Source: Arthrobacter sp. MMS18-M83 (lineage in GTDB: Bacteria; Actinomycetota; Actinomycetes; Actinomycetales; Micrococcaceae). From it: DNA of 64,000 bases. Both the position numbers and the translations under genes were made by a program. Shown one piece after another: positions 19,052 to 27,626 of this stretch. The stretch's first letter is position 1. Each line of letters starts with the position of its first letter. Where the stretch lies: NCBI RefSeq assembly GCF_026683955.1, contig NZ_CP113343.1:1-64000 (forward strand), read 5' to 3'. The notes beneath the pieces are model-generated. The model ran no database searches, was not told the DNA's origin, and worked only from the letters and a program-made list of their open reading frames with translations.

Positions 19052-20269
19052 TTAGGCGAGCGTCAACCGCAGGGGCACGGAGTCCCAGCCACGAAGGGTG
19101 TTGTTGTGGTGGCGTTCGATCGCCGAGGCAAGTTCGATGCCCTTGATCCGAGGCACCAGTTGTTCCAGCAATGACGCCGCCTGGAGGCGGGCTGCGTGCT
19201 GGCCCACACACTGATGGATGCCCATGCCGAAGGACAGGTGCCCGGACGGGTCGCGGGAGAGGTCGAACTTGTCCGGGTTTTCCCAGCGGCGCGGATCGCG
19301 GTTTGCCGCCGCGAAGCACAGCATGACCCTGCTGCCTTCGGGGATGGTGCTACCGCCGATGGTGACGTTGCTCGAGGTCTTACGGAAGATCTGCTGGACC
19401 GGGGATTCCCAGCGCAGCGATTCGTCGAAGGCAACGCGCGCCAGGTTGGGGTTCCTGCGCAGCGCCTCCCACTGCTCCGGGTTGGAGGCAAAGGCATAGA
19501 GCATGCCGGAGATCCCGTAGACGGTGGTATCCACGCCGGCCGAGAGCAGCGAGCGGGTCAGCAGCGGGGCCTGTTCGTGCAGGATGTCTCCGCGGTCGGC
19601 GGCGGCCCAGATGTCGGCGCCGAAACCCTCGGGCTTCAAGGCGTCGCGCTGGCACTTGGCGGTGGCCCACTCGGTGTATTCGGCGGCCTTGCACTTGCCC
19701 TGCTCTACGAGCTCGTTATCGGGACCGAGCGCATTGAAGATGTGGTCGGCATAGGGCACCAGGTTTTCGCGGCCTTCCTCGGAGATGCCGGAAGCCTCGG
19801 GGAAGAAGTTCACCGGAAGTTTCGAGCCGATATCGCGGTGCCCATCGACCTCGACCTGCCCGCCAGGGATGGAGCCGGCCAGCAATCCGTCGATGATGCC
19901 ACCGGCCATTTCCATGCAGCCGGCCTTCATGGAGCGCAACACCCTGGAGGACATGATCGCCTGGAGCACCTCGCGTGGTGCGTCGTGCTGCGGCGGATCC
20001 ATCTGCAGCAGGCCCCGGGCACGCCACGGCTCGTTAAGGCCCACGCCGGAACCTGAGGTCAGTTCCTGCCAGTTCGCGACGGCGGCCGAGAGGTCCTCGT
20101 AGCGTCCGATCGCGTACGCGTTGTACTTGGACAAAAACACCACGCGGCCGGCCTCGCGCAGGCGCTCCTGGAACGGCAGGGGGTTGTCCAGGATTTCCGG
20201 CGAGAACGGGTCGTCGTCGAGGACCGGGATGGTTCCGTGGTTAACGGGGCACTTCGTCACTGTCGACAT
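19052..20269 (-). CDS. Cytochrome P450 monooxygenase, CYP199-like
   Basis: Heme monooxygenase of 405 residues. I see the I-helix AGVDTT, the ExxR motif in ESLRWESP, and the heme loop [11 protein letters not shown] with the cysteine ligand. The overall sequence resembles bacterial CYP199 enzymes, which oxidise para-substituted benzoates (for example O-demethylation of 4-methoxybenzoate): compare [21 protein letters not shown] and [19 protein letters not shown] segments. The similarity is from memory of the family, so substrate is not proven. A GGAG site precedes the ATG, 11 bases after the reductase stop, so the two form an operon. It likely starts attack on the cluster's substrate. Confidence 0.92.
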   Translation of the reverse strand: MSTVTKCPVNHGTIPVLDDDPFSPEILDNPLPFQERLREAGRVVFLSKYNAYAIGRYEDLSAAVANWQELTSGSGVGLNEPWRARGLLQMDPPQHDAPREVLQAIMSSRVLRSMKAGCMEMAGGIIDGLLAGSIPGGQVEVDGHRDIGSKLPVNFFPEASGISEEGRENLVPYADHIFNALGPDNELVEQGKCKAAEYTEWATAKCQRDALKPEGFGADIWAAADRGDILHEQAPLLTRSLLSAGVDTTVYGISGMLYAFASNPEQWEALRRNPNLARVAFDESLRWESPVQQIFRKTSSNVTIGGSTIPEGSRVMLCFAAANRDPRRWENPDKFDLSRDPSGHLSFGMGIHQCVGQHAARLQAASLLEQLVPRIKGIELASAIERHHNNTLRGWDSVPLRLTLA

Positions 20270-20280
20270 GGGGGTTGCTC

Positions 20281-21297
20281 CTAAAGATCCAGCACGAGGC
20301 GATCGGTGATCGCGCGTGAGACACAGACAAACATTCGGTCGTTCTTGGCGCGCTCCGCGTCATTGAGGAGCGAGTCACGGTGCTCTGGGGTACCCCCGAG
20401 GACGCTGACCTCACAGGTGCCGCACACGCCTTCGTTGCACGAGGAGAGCACGGGGACGCCGGCGTCGCTCAAGGCCGAGAGCACCGTTTCGTCGGTCCCG
20501 ACGGTGATGCACCGCTTCGAGAGCGCAAGTTCGAGCGTGAACGGTTCGGTCCGCACCGGGGCTGGCAGGGTTGCCGGCACGAAGCGTTCGAAACGCACCG
20601 CCCAGGACGGCCAGGCGGCTGCGGCACCGGCTACGGCGTTCAGGAGCGGCTCCGGTCCGCAGCAGTAGACCCGTCCCCCGTCAAGAGGTTCGTTCAGGAA
20701 GGTGAGGTTCAGGTGGCCCAGCTCGTCCTGCGGCCAGATGGTGACTTTGTCGCCGTACTGGGCCAGCTCGTCGAGGAAGGCCATCGAGGCGCGCGTGCGG
20801 CCGCCGTAGTGCAGGTGCCAGTCGATGCCCAGCTGTTCGGCGGCGGCGATCATCGTCATGATCGGGGTGATCCCTATGCCGCCGGCAATGAATTCGTAGC
20901 GGGTCGCCTGAGTCAGGTGGAAGTTATTGCGAGGGGTTCCCACGGTGAGCATGTCTCCGACGGCGAGCCCGTCATGGATGTGGCGTGAGCCGCCCTTGGA
21001 GTTCGGTTCGTTCAGCACTGCCACCTCGTAGGCGTGTGCGTCCCAGCGGTCCCCGCACAGCGAATAGTGGCGCGAGAGGGCTCCGGCGTCCGTGGTCGGG
21101 AGCACCAGTTCGATGTGTGAGCCTGGCGTCCAGTCAGGGACGCGGCCGTTGTGTGGTTCCTCGAGGCGCAACCGCACCACGCCGTCGGCGATGACATCCT
21201 TCCGCGTGACCCGGAGGGACTGGATTCCAGGGTGACCGGCAGCGGGCTTGGAGGCCGACGAAGCGTCGACCGTGAGCGAAGCGGCATGAGTAGGCAT
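20281..21297 (-). CDS. Phthalate-dioxygenase-reductase-type electron transfer protein (FMN, NAD, 2Fe-2S)
   Basis: A 338-residue iron-sulfur flavoprotein. The flavin domain shows SRHYSLCG; the NAD domain shows FIAGGIGITPIMTM and VYCCGPEPLL. The C-terminal plant-type ferredoxin domain has CNEGVCGTCEVSVLGG and a later FVCVSRA cysteine, giving the four cluster ligands. Domain order matches VanB/PDR reductases. It probably feeds electrons from NAD(P)H straight to the adjacent P450, replacing separate ferredoxin and reductase. I chose the ATG nearest the first conserved block; an in-frame extension upstream would run into the promoter region. Confidence 0.9.
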   Translation of the reverse strand: MPTHAASLTVDASSASKPAAGHPGIQSLRVTRKDVIADGVVRLRLEEPHNGRVPDWTPGSHIELVLPTTDAGALSRHYSLCGDRWDAHAYEVAVLNEPNSKGGSRHIHDGLAVGDMLTVGTPRNNFHLTQATRYEFIAGGIGITPIMTMIAAAEQLGIDWHLHYGGRTRASMAFLDELAQYGDKVTIWPQDELGHLNLTFLNEPLDGGRVYCCGPEPLLNAVAGAAAAWPSWAVRFERFVPATLPAPVRTEPFTLELALSKRCITVGTDETVLSALSDAGVPVLSSCNEGVCGTCEVSVLGGTPEHRDSLLNDAERAKNDRMFVCVSRAITDRLVLDL

Positions 21298-21345
21298 ATG
21301 ACGATCATCCGCGCAAAGCACAGCTGTAATCAATCTCACATAACT

Positions 21346-21358
21346 TATCAAGGCGATA
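21346..21358. promoter_or_regulatory. LysR-type operator candidate upstream of the reductase-P450 operon
   Basis: TATCAAGGCGATA, an inverted TATC/GATA pair with 5-base spacer (a T-N11-A box), lies 49 bases before the reductase start. The same arrangement, TATC-GAGGT-GATA, occurs at 34699-34711, and a 6-base-spacer version at 31550-31563. A LysR gene lies inside the cluster, so this is a natural binding site. Confidence 0.55.
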
Positions 21359-21415
21359 GCCACATATGCATGCCAGGGAACTTGACAGCAATCAACGAGG
21401 ATCTGCGGACATGAC

Positions 21416-21454
21416 AAAGTCCCCTTCACCACTGGTTGTGGTGAAGGGGACTTT
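21416..21454 (-). terminator. Strong hairpin terminator of the eight-gene minus-strand operon
   Basis: A perfect 17-bp stem: AAAGTCCCCTTCACCAC (21416-21432) and its complement (21438-21454) around a 5-base loop. It lies 24 bases after the acyl-CoA dehydrogenase stop. The minus-strand end of the stem is TTT followed by GTC, so the U-tract is short. The palindrome could also serve transcription in the other sense, but no plus-strand gene ends here. Confidence 0.85.
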
Positions 21455-21478
21455 GAGCCATCTTGAGCGTTGCTCGCG

Positions 21479-22708
21479 TTATGCGGTGCGTCGCGCGCGC
21501 TGGCGCTTCAGCTCATTGCGGGCCAGGGCGTTTTTGTGCACCTCGTCGGGGCCGTCGGCGAACCTGAGGGTGCGCGCATAGGCAAACGCCGAGGCCAGGA
21601 AGAAGTCCTGCGAGAGCCCGCCGGCGCCGTGGACCTGAATGGCCTTGTCGAGGATCCATTCAACGGTCGAGGGGGTGGCGATCTTGATGGCCTGGATCTC
21701 GGTGTGGGCGCCCTTGTTGCCCACCGTGTCCATGAGCCAGGCAGTCTTGAGGACCACCAGGCGCAGCTGTTCGACCCGGACGCGGGACTCGGCGATCCAG
21801 TCACGGATCACCCCCTGTTCGCTCAGCGGCTTGCCGAAGGCAACGCGCTCGTCGGCACGTTCGCACATCATCTTGATAGCGCGCTCGGCCATGCCGATCG
21901 CACGCATGCAGTGATGGATGCGGCCGGGGCCCAGACGCGCTTGGGCAATCGCGAAGCCGTCACCTTCGCCGCCGATGATGTTCCCGACCGGGACCCTGAC
22001 ATCGGTGAACACGATCTCGGCGTGGCCGCCGTTGTAGTGGTCCTCGTACCCGAAGATCTTCATGGCCCGCTTGATTTCGACCCCGGGGGTATCGCGCGGC
22101 ACCAGGATCTGGCTCTGCTGGCGGTGCCGCTCGGCGGTGGGATCGGTCTTGCCCATCACGATGAAGATCTTGGCGTTGGGGTTCATCGCGCCGGTAATAA
22201 ACCATTTGCGACCGTTGATCACATAATCGTCGCCGTCACGCACGATGCTCGTCTCGACGTTGGTCGCGTCGGAGGAGGCAACGGCCGGCTCCGTCATGGC
22301 GAAGGCCGAACGAATCTCACCTTCGAGCAACGGCTTAAGCCATTTCTCCTTCTGCTCTTTGGTGCCGAACTCCGCCAACAATTCCATGTTGCCGGTGTCC
22401 GGGGCCGAGCAGTTCAGGGCCGCCGGAGCAAGCATGCGGCTGCGGCCGGTGATCTCGGCAAGCGGGGCGTACTGGACGTTGGTCAGCCCGGCCCCGCCTT
22501 CGCCGGGCAGGAACAGGTTCCACAGGCCACGGCTGCGCGCTTCTGCGCGCAATTTCTGCAAGATCGGGGATTCCGAGAACGCGTACGGGTTCTCGAGGTT
22601 GTCCAGCTCTTCCTGGTATGCCGCTTCGGCGGGGTAAATGTGCCCGTACATGAAGCCGACAAGCTCCTTCTTCAGGAGCTCGGTCCGCTCGTCTGTTGAG
22701 AATTCCAT
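21479..22708 (-). CDS. Acyl-CoA dehydrogenase family protein, ACAD10/11 or LvaC type
   Basis: Flavoprotein of 409 residues. AFAMTEPAVASSDATN, KWFITGAMNP and the FAD-binding helices are typical. The position where most family members have YEGT with the catalytic glutamate here reads ADGPDEVH, as in the ACAD10/11 subgroup. In Pseudomonas levulinate catabolism, LvaC of this type acts on 4-phosphoacyl-CoA made by an aminoglycoside-phosphotransferase-like kinase. The gene directly upstream is such a kinase, ending at the base before this ATG, with GAAGGAG as ribosome site. I therefore infer conversion of a 4-hydroxyacyl-CoA to a 3-hydroxyacyl-CoA, but ordinary dehydrogenation is not excluded. Confidence 0.85.
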   Translation of the reverse strand: MEFSTDERTELLKKELVGFMYGHIYPAEAAYQEELDNLENPYAFSESPILQKLRAEARSRGLWNLFLPGEGGAGLTNVQYAPLAEITGRSRMLAPAALNCSAPDTGNMELLAEFGTKEQKEKWLKPLLEGEIRSAFAMTEPAVASSDATNVETSIVRDGDDYVINGRKWFITGAMNPNAKIFIVMGKTDPTAERHRQQSQILVPRDTPGVEIKRAMKIFGYEDHYNGGHAEIVFTDVRVPVGNIIGGEGDGFAIAQARLGPGRIHHCMRAIGMAERAIKMMCERADERVAFGKPLSEQGVIRDWIAESRVRVEQLRLVVLKTAWLMDTVGNKGAHTEIQAIKIATPSTVEWILDKAIQVHGAGGLSQDFFLASAFAYARTLRFADGPDEVHKNALARNELKRQRARRTA

Positions 22709-23794
22709 CTATTTGTACTCCTTCAGTGATTCGAGCCCGAGTCCCAGCAGCAAAGGCACAGTGCTGCCGCTGTCTTCGAAGCCCTCGCCAACGGTTTGCC
22801 GGTTGATGTGTCTGTAGCGGACGCCCTCGGAAATGCCTGCCAGCTTGAAGCAGGCCAATCCCACGTAGAATCCGAATCCGTCAAGAGAGCGACCGCTCTC
22901 GGCTTCGTAGAGCGCCATGATCTCCTCCTCCGAGGGGTAGCCGGGCGCCATGGTCACGTCGTATGTGGATGGGTCCGTCGACGCCCGGGCTGCCACGATC
23001 CGTGCGCGCCGCTGGTAGGTCAGCATCAGCGCCAAGTCCAGCAGGGGGTCCCCGAGCGTGGCCATCTCCCAGTCGATGACTGCGGCTGGCAGGTCGTCGG
23101 CGCCCATCAACACGTTGTCCAGACGGAAATCCCCATGGACGATGCCAGAGGCGGACTCGAAGGGCACTGCGGCAACGAGCTTTTCGTAAAGCTTGTCCGC
23201 GCCGGAAAGTTCGCGGGTGAAGGATGCATCAAGCTGCTGCTTCCAACGATTCACCTGACGACCGAGGAAGCCCTCGGGCCTGCCGAAACCGCCCAGCCCG
23301 ACGGCGGCAGGATCCACCCGGTGCAGCTTCGCCAAGGTGCCCACCAGCTCCGTCGCGATGGCCCGCGTGCGCTCCTCGCCGAGCGGTTTGATCTCGTCAG
23401 CGTACCGGTACGGCACGCCGTCGATCCGCTCCATGATGTAGAAGTCGGCACCCAGGACGTCCTTGTCGCCGCAATAGGCAAACATCCTCGCCACCGGGAC
23501 ATCCGTGTGTCGAAGCGCATCGGCCAGCGTGTACTCGCGGCGCATGTCGTGGGCCGTGGCCATGATCGTACCCAGCGGAGGGCGGCGCACAATCCATTGG
23601 CGGACGCCGTCGGTGAGCTCATATGTCAGGTTCGATTTTCCGCCCTGGATCAGGCTGGCCGAGAGCTCCCCCGCAACCAGTCCGGGGCATTCGCGGGCCA
23701 ACCAATCCCTCAGACGGTCAAGGTCGAGCCCGGTGGGCGATCCTTGGCGCGTCGCCACGCCGCCGTCGTTTGCTGTCCTCATCGCGTCACTCAT
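22709..23794 (-). CDS. Aminoglycoside-phosphotransferase-fold kinase, ACAD10/11 or LvaA type
   Basis: A 361-residue kinase-like protein with SNLTYEL (phosphate loop side), GIVHGDFRLDNVL (catalytic loop with HGD and N) and VIDWEMATLGDPLLDLA (metal-binding D). This subgroup is not an antibiotic-resistance enzyme. Its relatives form the N-terminal half of animal ACAD10/11 and the LvaA protein, which phosphorylate the hydroxyl of 4-hydroxyacyl-CoA. The neighbour downstream is the matching dehydrogenase, with only one base between the two. The start overlaps the binding-protein stop (ATGA). Phosphoryl donor and substrate are inferred. Confidence 0.85.
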   Translation of the reverse strand: MSDAMRTANDGGVATRQGSPTGLDLDRLRDWLARECPGLVAGELSASLIQGGKSNLTYELTDGVRQWIVRRPPLGTIMATAHDMRREYTLADALRHTDVPVARMFAYCGDKDVLGADFYIMERIDGVPYRYADEIKPLGEERTRAIATELVGTLAKLHRVDPAAVGLGGFGRPEGFLGRQVNRWKQQLDASFTRELSGADKLYEKLVAAVPFESASGIVHGDFRLDNVLMGADDLPAAVIDWEMATLGDPLLDLALMLTYQRRARIVAARASTDPSTYDVTMAPGYPSEEEIMALYEAESGRSLDGFGFYVGLACFKLAGISEGVRYRHINRQTVGEGFEDSGSTVPLLLGLGLESLKEYK

Positions 23795-24912
23795 GCCCGG
23801 GCGAATTCCGGTACGAGCGCCTCGTAGGTGATGTCACCCTCCTTGACGCTTCCAAAGCGCAGGGCAAGTTCGGCCATGTGGTTCACGGTTTCCTTGCTTG
23901 CCCTGAACATCGGCTTGAGGTTGTGGGCAACCGCGCTCGCGTAGTGCTCGACGTAGGCTGCAGCGATTTCGGGGGCCTTGCCGCCGAGCCCGGAGGTGTT
24001 GAGCAGTTCGGCCGCGGCCTTCTTGTTGTTGATGATCCACTTGCTGGCATCGTCCTGGGCAGCCAACCAATTCTGGACGGCTTCCGGGTGCTGCTGCACC
24101 ATTTCCTCGCGGACGCCCATTGCGACCACGGCCTGGTTGCGCATCAGCTCGGGCACATTCGCTTCGGCGAAGTCAATCAGGATCCTCCCACCGGTCTCCT
24201 GGGCGACGAAACGCGTGGCAGTCCATTGGACGGTGACGTATGCATCGATGCGTTCGGCATTCAGGTTAGGAATCGCCTGCGCGGTGGGGCCCACCGCAAG
24301 GACCGTGACGTCACTGTATTTCATGCCTGCAAGCTCAAGGGCAAGCTTCAATTGCAGGTCGCCACCCGCGCCAACAGATGAGACACCAACCTTCTTGCCC
24401 TTCAGTGACGCGATCTTCTCTTCGAAACTCGCCTCGGGCCCGGGCCAGCTGAGGTTCTTGCTGCCGACGATGCCGTAAGTTGTTTCGAGAGTCCGGAATC
24501 CAACGAGCAGCGGGCGTTTGCCCTTCGAACTGTTCGCGTGGGTTGCCATAAGCAGCAACGTGTCCGATGCGTATGCATCGACGGCGCCGGCGACAAGCAG
24601 CTGGTATGCCTGGACGCCACTTTGTGGGCTGAGGTGCTTCGGGACATCGAGTTGGTGCTTGGCGTAATCCTTGTTGGCAAGATTAATCGCATCAAGGAAG
24701 TACGCGTCGCCGGGGAAGGCAGCAATGGCGAATTTCTGGGGCTCGCCTGCGGAAGCCGAACCTCCGCCGCCCCCACAGGCCGTGAGCAATGAGGCCGAGC
24801 CAATCGCCGCCGCGCCAAGGCCGAAATACTGCAACAGCGAGCGGCGCGTTGGCCCGCTGTCCAACGTCCGCAGACCCGCGAAGGGCGATCCACCGTTCTG
24901 TGACTCAAACAT
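23791..24912 (-). CDS. ABC transporter substrate-binding protein, SsuA/TauA/NMT1 type, lipoprotein with twin-arginine-like leader
   Basis: Receptor of 373 residues for a nitrate/sulfonate/taurine-type importer. The leader has a double arginine (TRRSLLQYFGLGAAAIG) before a hydrophobic stretch and a lipobox LLTAC, so export may be by Tat with lipid attachment. The body has SGVQAYQLLVAGAVDAYA, a typical ligand-lobe motif, and KGKKVGVSSVGAGGDLQL. The matching permease and ATPase lie in two other operons of the cluster, at 32.8 and 34.9 kb. Relatives in this family also import phthalate-like aromatics and other small anions. Start has GGAG a few bases upstream. Confidence 0.85.
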   Translation of the reverse strand: MFESQNGGSPFAGLRTLDSGPTRRSLLQYFGLGAAAIGSASLLTACGGGGGSASAGEPQKFAIAAFPGDAYFLDAINLANKDYAKHQLDVPKHLSPQSGVQAYQLLVAGAVDAYASDTLLLMATHANSSKGKRPLLVGFRTLETTYGIVGSKNLSWPGPEASFEEKIASLKGKKVGVSSVGAGGDLQLKLALELAGMKYSDVTVLAVGPTAQAIPNLNAERIDAYVTVQWTATRFVAQETGGRILIDFAEANVPELMRNQAVVAMGVREEMVQQHPEAVQNWLAAQDDASKWIINNKKAAAELLNTSGLGGKAPEIAAAYVEHYASAVAHNLKPMFRASKETVNHMAELALRFGSVKEGDITYEALVPEFARA

Positions 24913-24984
24913 TCTTACTCCTGTGTGGTTGATTCGTGCCTGAGGGCCTTTGCGGTCCTCATTGCCCGCTTTGAAGCAACGTGC

Positions 24985-26001
24985 CTACCCGTTGCTTCCG
25001 GCGTGTTCCATGACGACCCTGCCCACGGTCTTTCCGTCGGCGAGCCGCTGAAGTGCGGCGGGCACGCCGTCCAACGTGAACCTTTCGCTGACGAAGGGGT
25101 CAATGGCGCCCGCGTCCGCCAGCCTGGTCAGCTCCCGGTGACACTCGTCGACCGCCGCGGGGTTCTTGGTGTTGTAAAGGCCCCAGTGGATGCCTACGAT
25201 CGAGTAGTTCTTCACCAGTGCGTGGTTCAGGGAGGCGGACTGGATCTCCCCGCCGGCAAAGCCGACGACAATGATCCGGCCCTCGAACGCGATGCACTTG
25301 GTCGAGCGCTGGTAGGTCTCGCCGCCGACGGGATCGTAGATCACATCTGCGCCCGTGCCGCCGGTGAACACTTTGACCTGCTCGACGAAGTCCTGCGTGC
25401 GGCGGTCGATGACCAGGTCGGCGCCGAGCTTCCTCGCATATTCGGCCTTGGCCTCGCCCCCGACGACGCCGATGACGGTTGCACCGGCGGCCTTGCCGAG
25501 CTGGATGGCGGCACTACCCACCCCGCCTGCGGCGGCGTGGACCAGCAGCGTCTCGCCGGGCTGGATCCTGGCCAGCCGATGCAGCCCGAACCATCCAGTC
25601 TGGTAGCCGATGAACAGGCTGGAGGCCTGCGCGTCATCGAGCGATGCAGGGGCCTGGTGCACCTTGTCCTGGTCCATCAGCGCGTACTCGGCGAATCCTC
25701 CGTACGGAAGCGTGGTCAGGCCCAGCACCCGGTCGCCCACCGCGGCGCGGGTGACGCCCGGCCCGGTGACGACGACCTCGGCGCAGACTTCGCGTCCGGG
25801 GGTGAAGGGCAGCTCGGGCTTGACCTGGTACACGCCGCGGCACATCAGCACATCCGGGAAGTTGGCCGCGGAGGCCAGCACGCGTACGACTACCTGGCCT
25901 TCGCCAGCTTCGGGCACTGCGCGTTCAACGAGTTGGAGGGCATCGACCGGTTCACCGAGTTCCGTGACCGACCACGCTTTCAACGTGCTGGGGATCGGCA
26001 T
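24985..26001 (-). CDS. NADPH:quinone oxidoreductase family protein (zinc-free medium-chain dehydrogenase)
   Basis: A 338-residue medium-chain dehydrogenase/reductase. It has the family start (LKAWSVTELGEPVDAL), ANFPDVLMCRGVYQ, and the nucleotide-binding VHAAAGGVGSAAIQLGKAAGA. The cysteines and histidines that hold zinc in alcohol dehydrogenases are not in place, so it is of the quinone oxidoreductase/enoyl reductase type. It starts 3 bases after the biotin carrier gene stop. In this cluster it may reduce an alpha,beta-unsaturated ketone or acyl-CoA. The exact reaction is unknown. Confidence 0.85.
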   Translation of the reverse strand: MPIPSTLKAWSVTELGEPVDALQLVERAVPEAGEGQVVVRVLASAANFPDVLMCRGVYQVKPELPFTPGREVCAEVVVTGPGVTRAAVGDRVLGLTTLPYGGFAEYALMDQDKVHQAPASLDDAQASSLFIGYQTGWFGLHRLARIQPGETLLVHAAAGGVGSAAIQLGKAAGATVIGVVGGEAKAEYARKLGADLVIDRRTQDFVEQVKVFTGGTGADVIYDPVGGETYQRSTKCIAFEGRIIVVGFAGGEIQSASLNHALVKNYSIVGIHWGLYNTKNPAAVDECHRELTRLADAGAIDPFVSERFTLDGVPAALQRLADGKTVGRVVMEHAGSNG

Positions 26002-26004
26002 GCC

Positions 26005-26232
26005 CTATTCCGCCTCGAAATTGATCAGCGGCTGCCCGGGAGCTACCACGTCGCCCACGGACACGTGGATGGCCAGGACAGTTCCCGAGTCCTCCGCCGT
26101 GACCGGGATTTCCATCTTCATGGCTTCGAGAATCATGAAGATGTCGTCTTCCTCCACGCGGTCCCCCGGTGCCACGAGGATCTTCCATACGCTTGCACCC
26201 ATGTCAGCCGCAATTGTCTCTGCCATTTTCAT
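26005..26232 (-). CDS. Stand-alone biotin carboxyl carrier protein
   Basis: A 75-residue biotinyl domain with the canonical EAMKMEI motif; the lysine carries biotin. The rest (VEEDDIFMILEAMKM, GTVLAIHVSVGDVVAPGQPL) is the usual flattened beta-barrel. It has no alanine/proline-rich N-terminus as in AccB of E. coli. Translation probably starts at the ATG overlapping the biotin carboxylase stop (ATGA), though a second ATG lies two codons on. It serves the carboxylase and carboxyltransferase genes beside it. Confidence 0.92.
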   Translation of the reverse strand: MKMAETIAADMGASVWKILVAPGDRVEEDDIFMILEAMKMEIPVTAEDSGTVLAIHVSVGDVVAPGQPLINFEAE

Positions 26233-27614
26233 GCACTCCTTTTGGCCAGCTTGGCCTGTTCTTTAAGTCGTTGCTGGATGCGCTCCACCAGTCCGGTGTC
26301 GTAGCGTCCGGCAGTGAATTCGTCATCGGAGAGGATCTCCTCAAGGAAGGGCTGGTTGGTGACCAGTCCCTCGATCTCGAAGTCCTCGCAGGCCTTGATG
26401 GCCCGTGCCAGGGCGTCTTCGCGGGTTTCGCCGTACGCGCACACCTTGGCGACCAGCGAGTCGAAGTGCGGGGTGACTTCGGTGCCCCCTACGTAACCCG
26501 AATCGACGCGGATGCCCTCGCCGGTGGGTTCTACCCAGACATTGATGGGACCGGGGCGCGGGAAGAACCGCTTCGGGTCCTCCGCGCAGATCCGCAGCTC
26601 AATGGCGTGGCCTCGGGCGACCGGGTTGAAGTCGGCGGTGGTGGTGCCCGAGGCAGCAATGCTCAGTTGCTGTTCAATCAGGTCGACGCCGTGCGTAAGT
26701 TCCGTAATCGGGTGCTCAACCTGGATACGGGTATTCATCTCCAGGAAGACGAAATCGCCGGTACGGGTATCGAGCAGGAATTCGACGGTGCCTGCGTTGC
26801 GGTAGCCCACCGAGCCGGCGGCCGCGATGGCTGATTCGATGAGGCGTGCACGCACGTCCGGATCGAGGTGCGGAGCCGGGGATTCCTCAATGAGTTTCTG
26901 GTGGCGGCGCTGGGTGGAGCAATCTCGCTCGCCCAGGGCGACGATCGTACCGTCGTTGAGGCCCAGTACCTGGATCTCAACGTGCCGCGCCGACTCCACG
27001 AAACGTTCCACGAAGACGCGGTCGGAGCCGAAGCTACGCTCGGACATCGACCTGGTGTTCTCGAACGCCTTGCGCAATTCCTCGTCGTCGCGGGCCACGG
27101 CCATGCCGATGCCCCCGCCGCCGGCCGAAGCCTTGACCATCACCGGGTAGCCCACGCGCGTGGCTTCCTCGACGGCCTCGTCGCCGGTCTTCAGTGCCGC
27201 ACCTGCGTCGCCGGAAATCGGCACACCGGCGGTGGCCACCGCGCGACGCGACTCGACCTTGTCGCCCATGACCTCGATGACCTCTGCAGAGGGGCCAACC
27301 CAGGTCAGCCCCGCTTCGGCCACTGCCCGGGCAAAGCCGGCGTTCTCGGCCAGGAACCCGTATCCGGGGTGGATGGCCGTGGCCCCCGTGTCCTTGGCGA
27401 CACGCACGATCTGTTCGGCGTCGAGGTAAGCCTGCACCGGCAGCTCACCCTCTAGCTGTACTGCGACATCTGCCTCGCTGACGTACGGCAGGGCGGAATC
27501 GACCTTGTGGTAGACAGCAACGGTGCGCACGCCCAGCCGCTTGGCAGTCCTGATGATTCGTCGTGCGATTTCGCCACGGTTGGCGATCAGCAGACTCTCT
27601 GGAAATGAATTCAT
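26229..27614 (-). CDS. Biotin carboxylase subunit of an acyl-CoA carboxylase
   Basis: ATP-grasp enzyme of 461 residues that carboxylates biotin on the carrier protein. It shows SLLIANRGEIARRIIRTAKR at the start, the glycine-rich KASAGGGGIGM loop, CSTQRRHQKLIEE and EMNTRIQVEHPITE. No biotinyl domain is attached, which fits the separate carrier gene. The start has an AGGAG site, 12 bases after the carboxyltransferase stop. The three-subunit layout differs from the AccA-type alpha chains of Actinobacteria, where carboxylase and carrier are fused. Confidence 0.94.
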   Translation of the reverse strand: MNSFPESLLIANRGEIARRIIRTAKRLGVRTVAVYHKVDSALPYVSEADVAVQLEGELPVQAYLDAEQIVRVAKDTGATAIHPGYGFLAENAGFARAVAEAGLTWVGPSAEVIEVMGDKVESRRAVATAGVPISGDAGAALKTGDEAVEEATRVGYPVMVKASAGGGGIGMAVARDDEELRKAFENTRSMSERSFGSDRVFVERFVESARHVEIQVLGLNDGTIVALGERDCSTQRRHQKLIEESPAPHLDPDVRARLIESAIAAAGSVGYRNAGTVEFLLDTRTGDFVFLEMNTRIQVEHPITELTHGVDLIEQQLSIAASGTTTADFNPVARGHAIELRICAEDPKRFFPRPGPINVWVEPTGEGIRVDSGYVGGTEVTPHFDSLVAKVCAYGETREDALARAIKACEDFEIEGLVTNQPFLEEILSDDEFTAGRYDTGLVERIQQRLKEQAKLAKRSA

Positions 27615-27626
27615 GGTGATCTCTCC

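Noticed and set aside
22709..23794. Possible aminoglycoside resistance gene
   Set aside because: The kinase fold is shared, but context and sequence match the hydroxyacyl-CoA kinase subgroup, not resistance enzymes.
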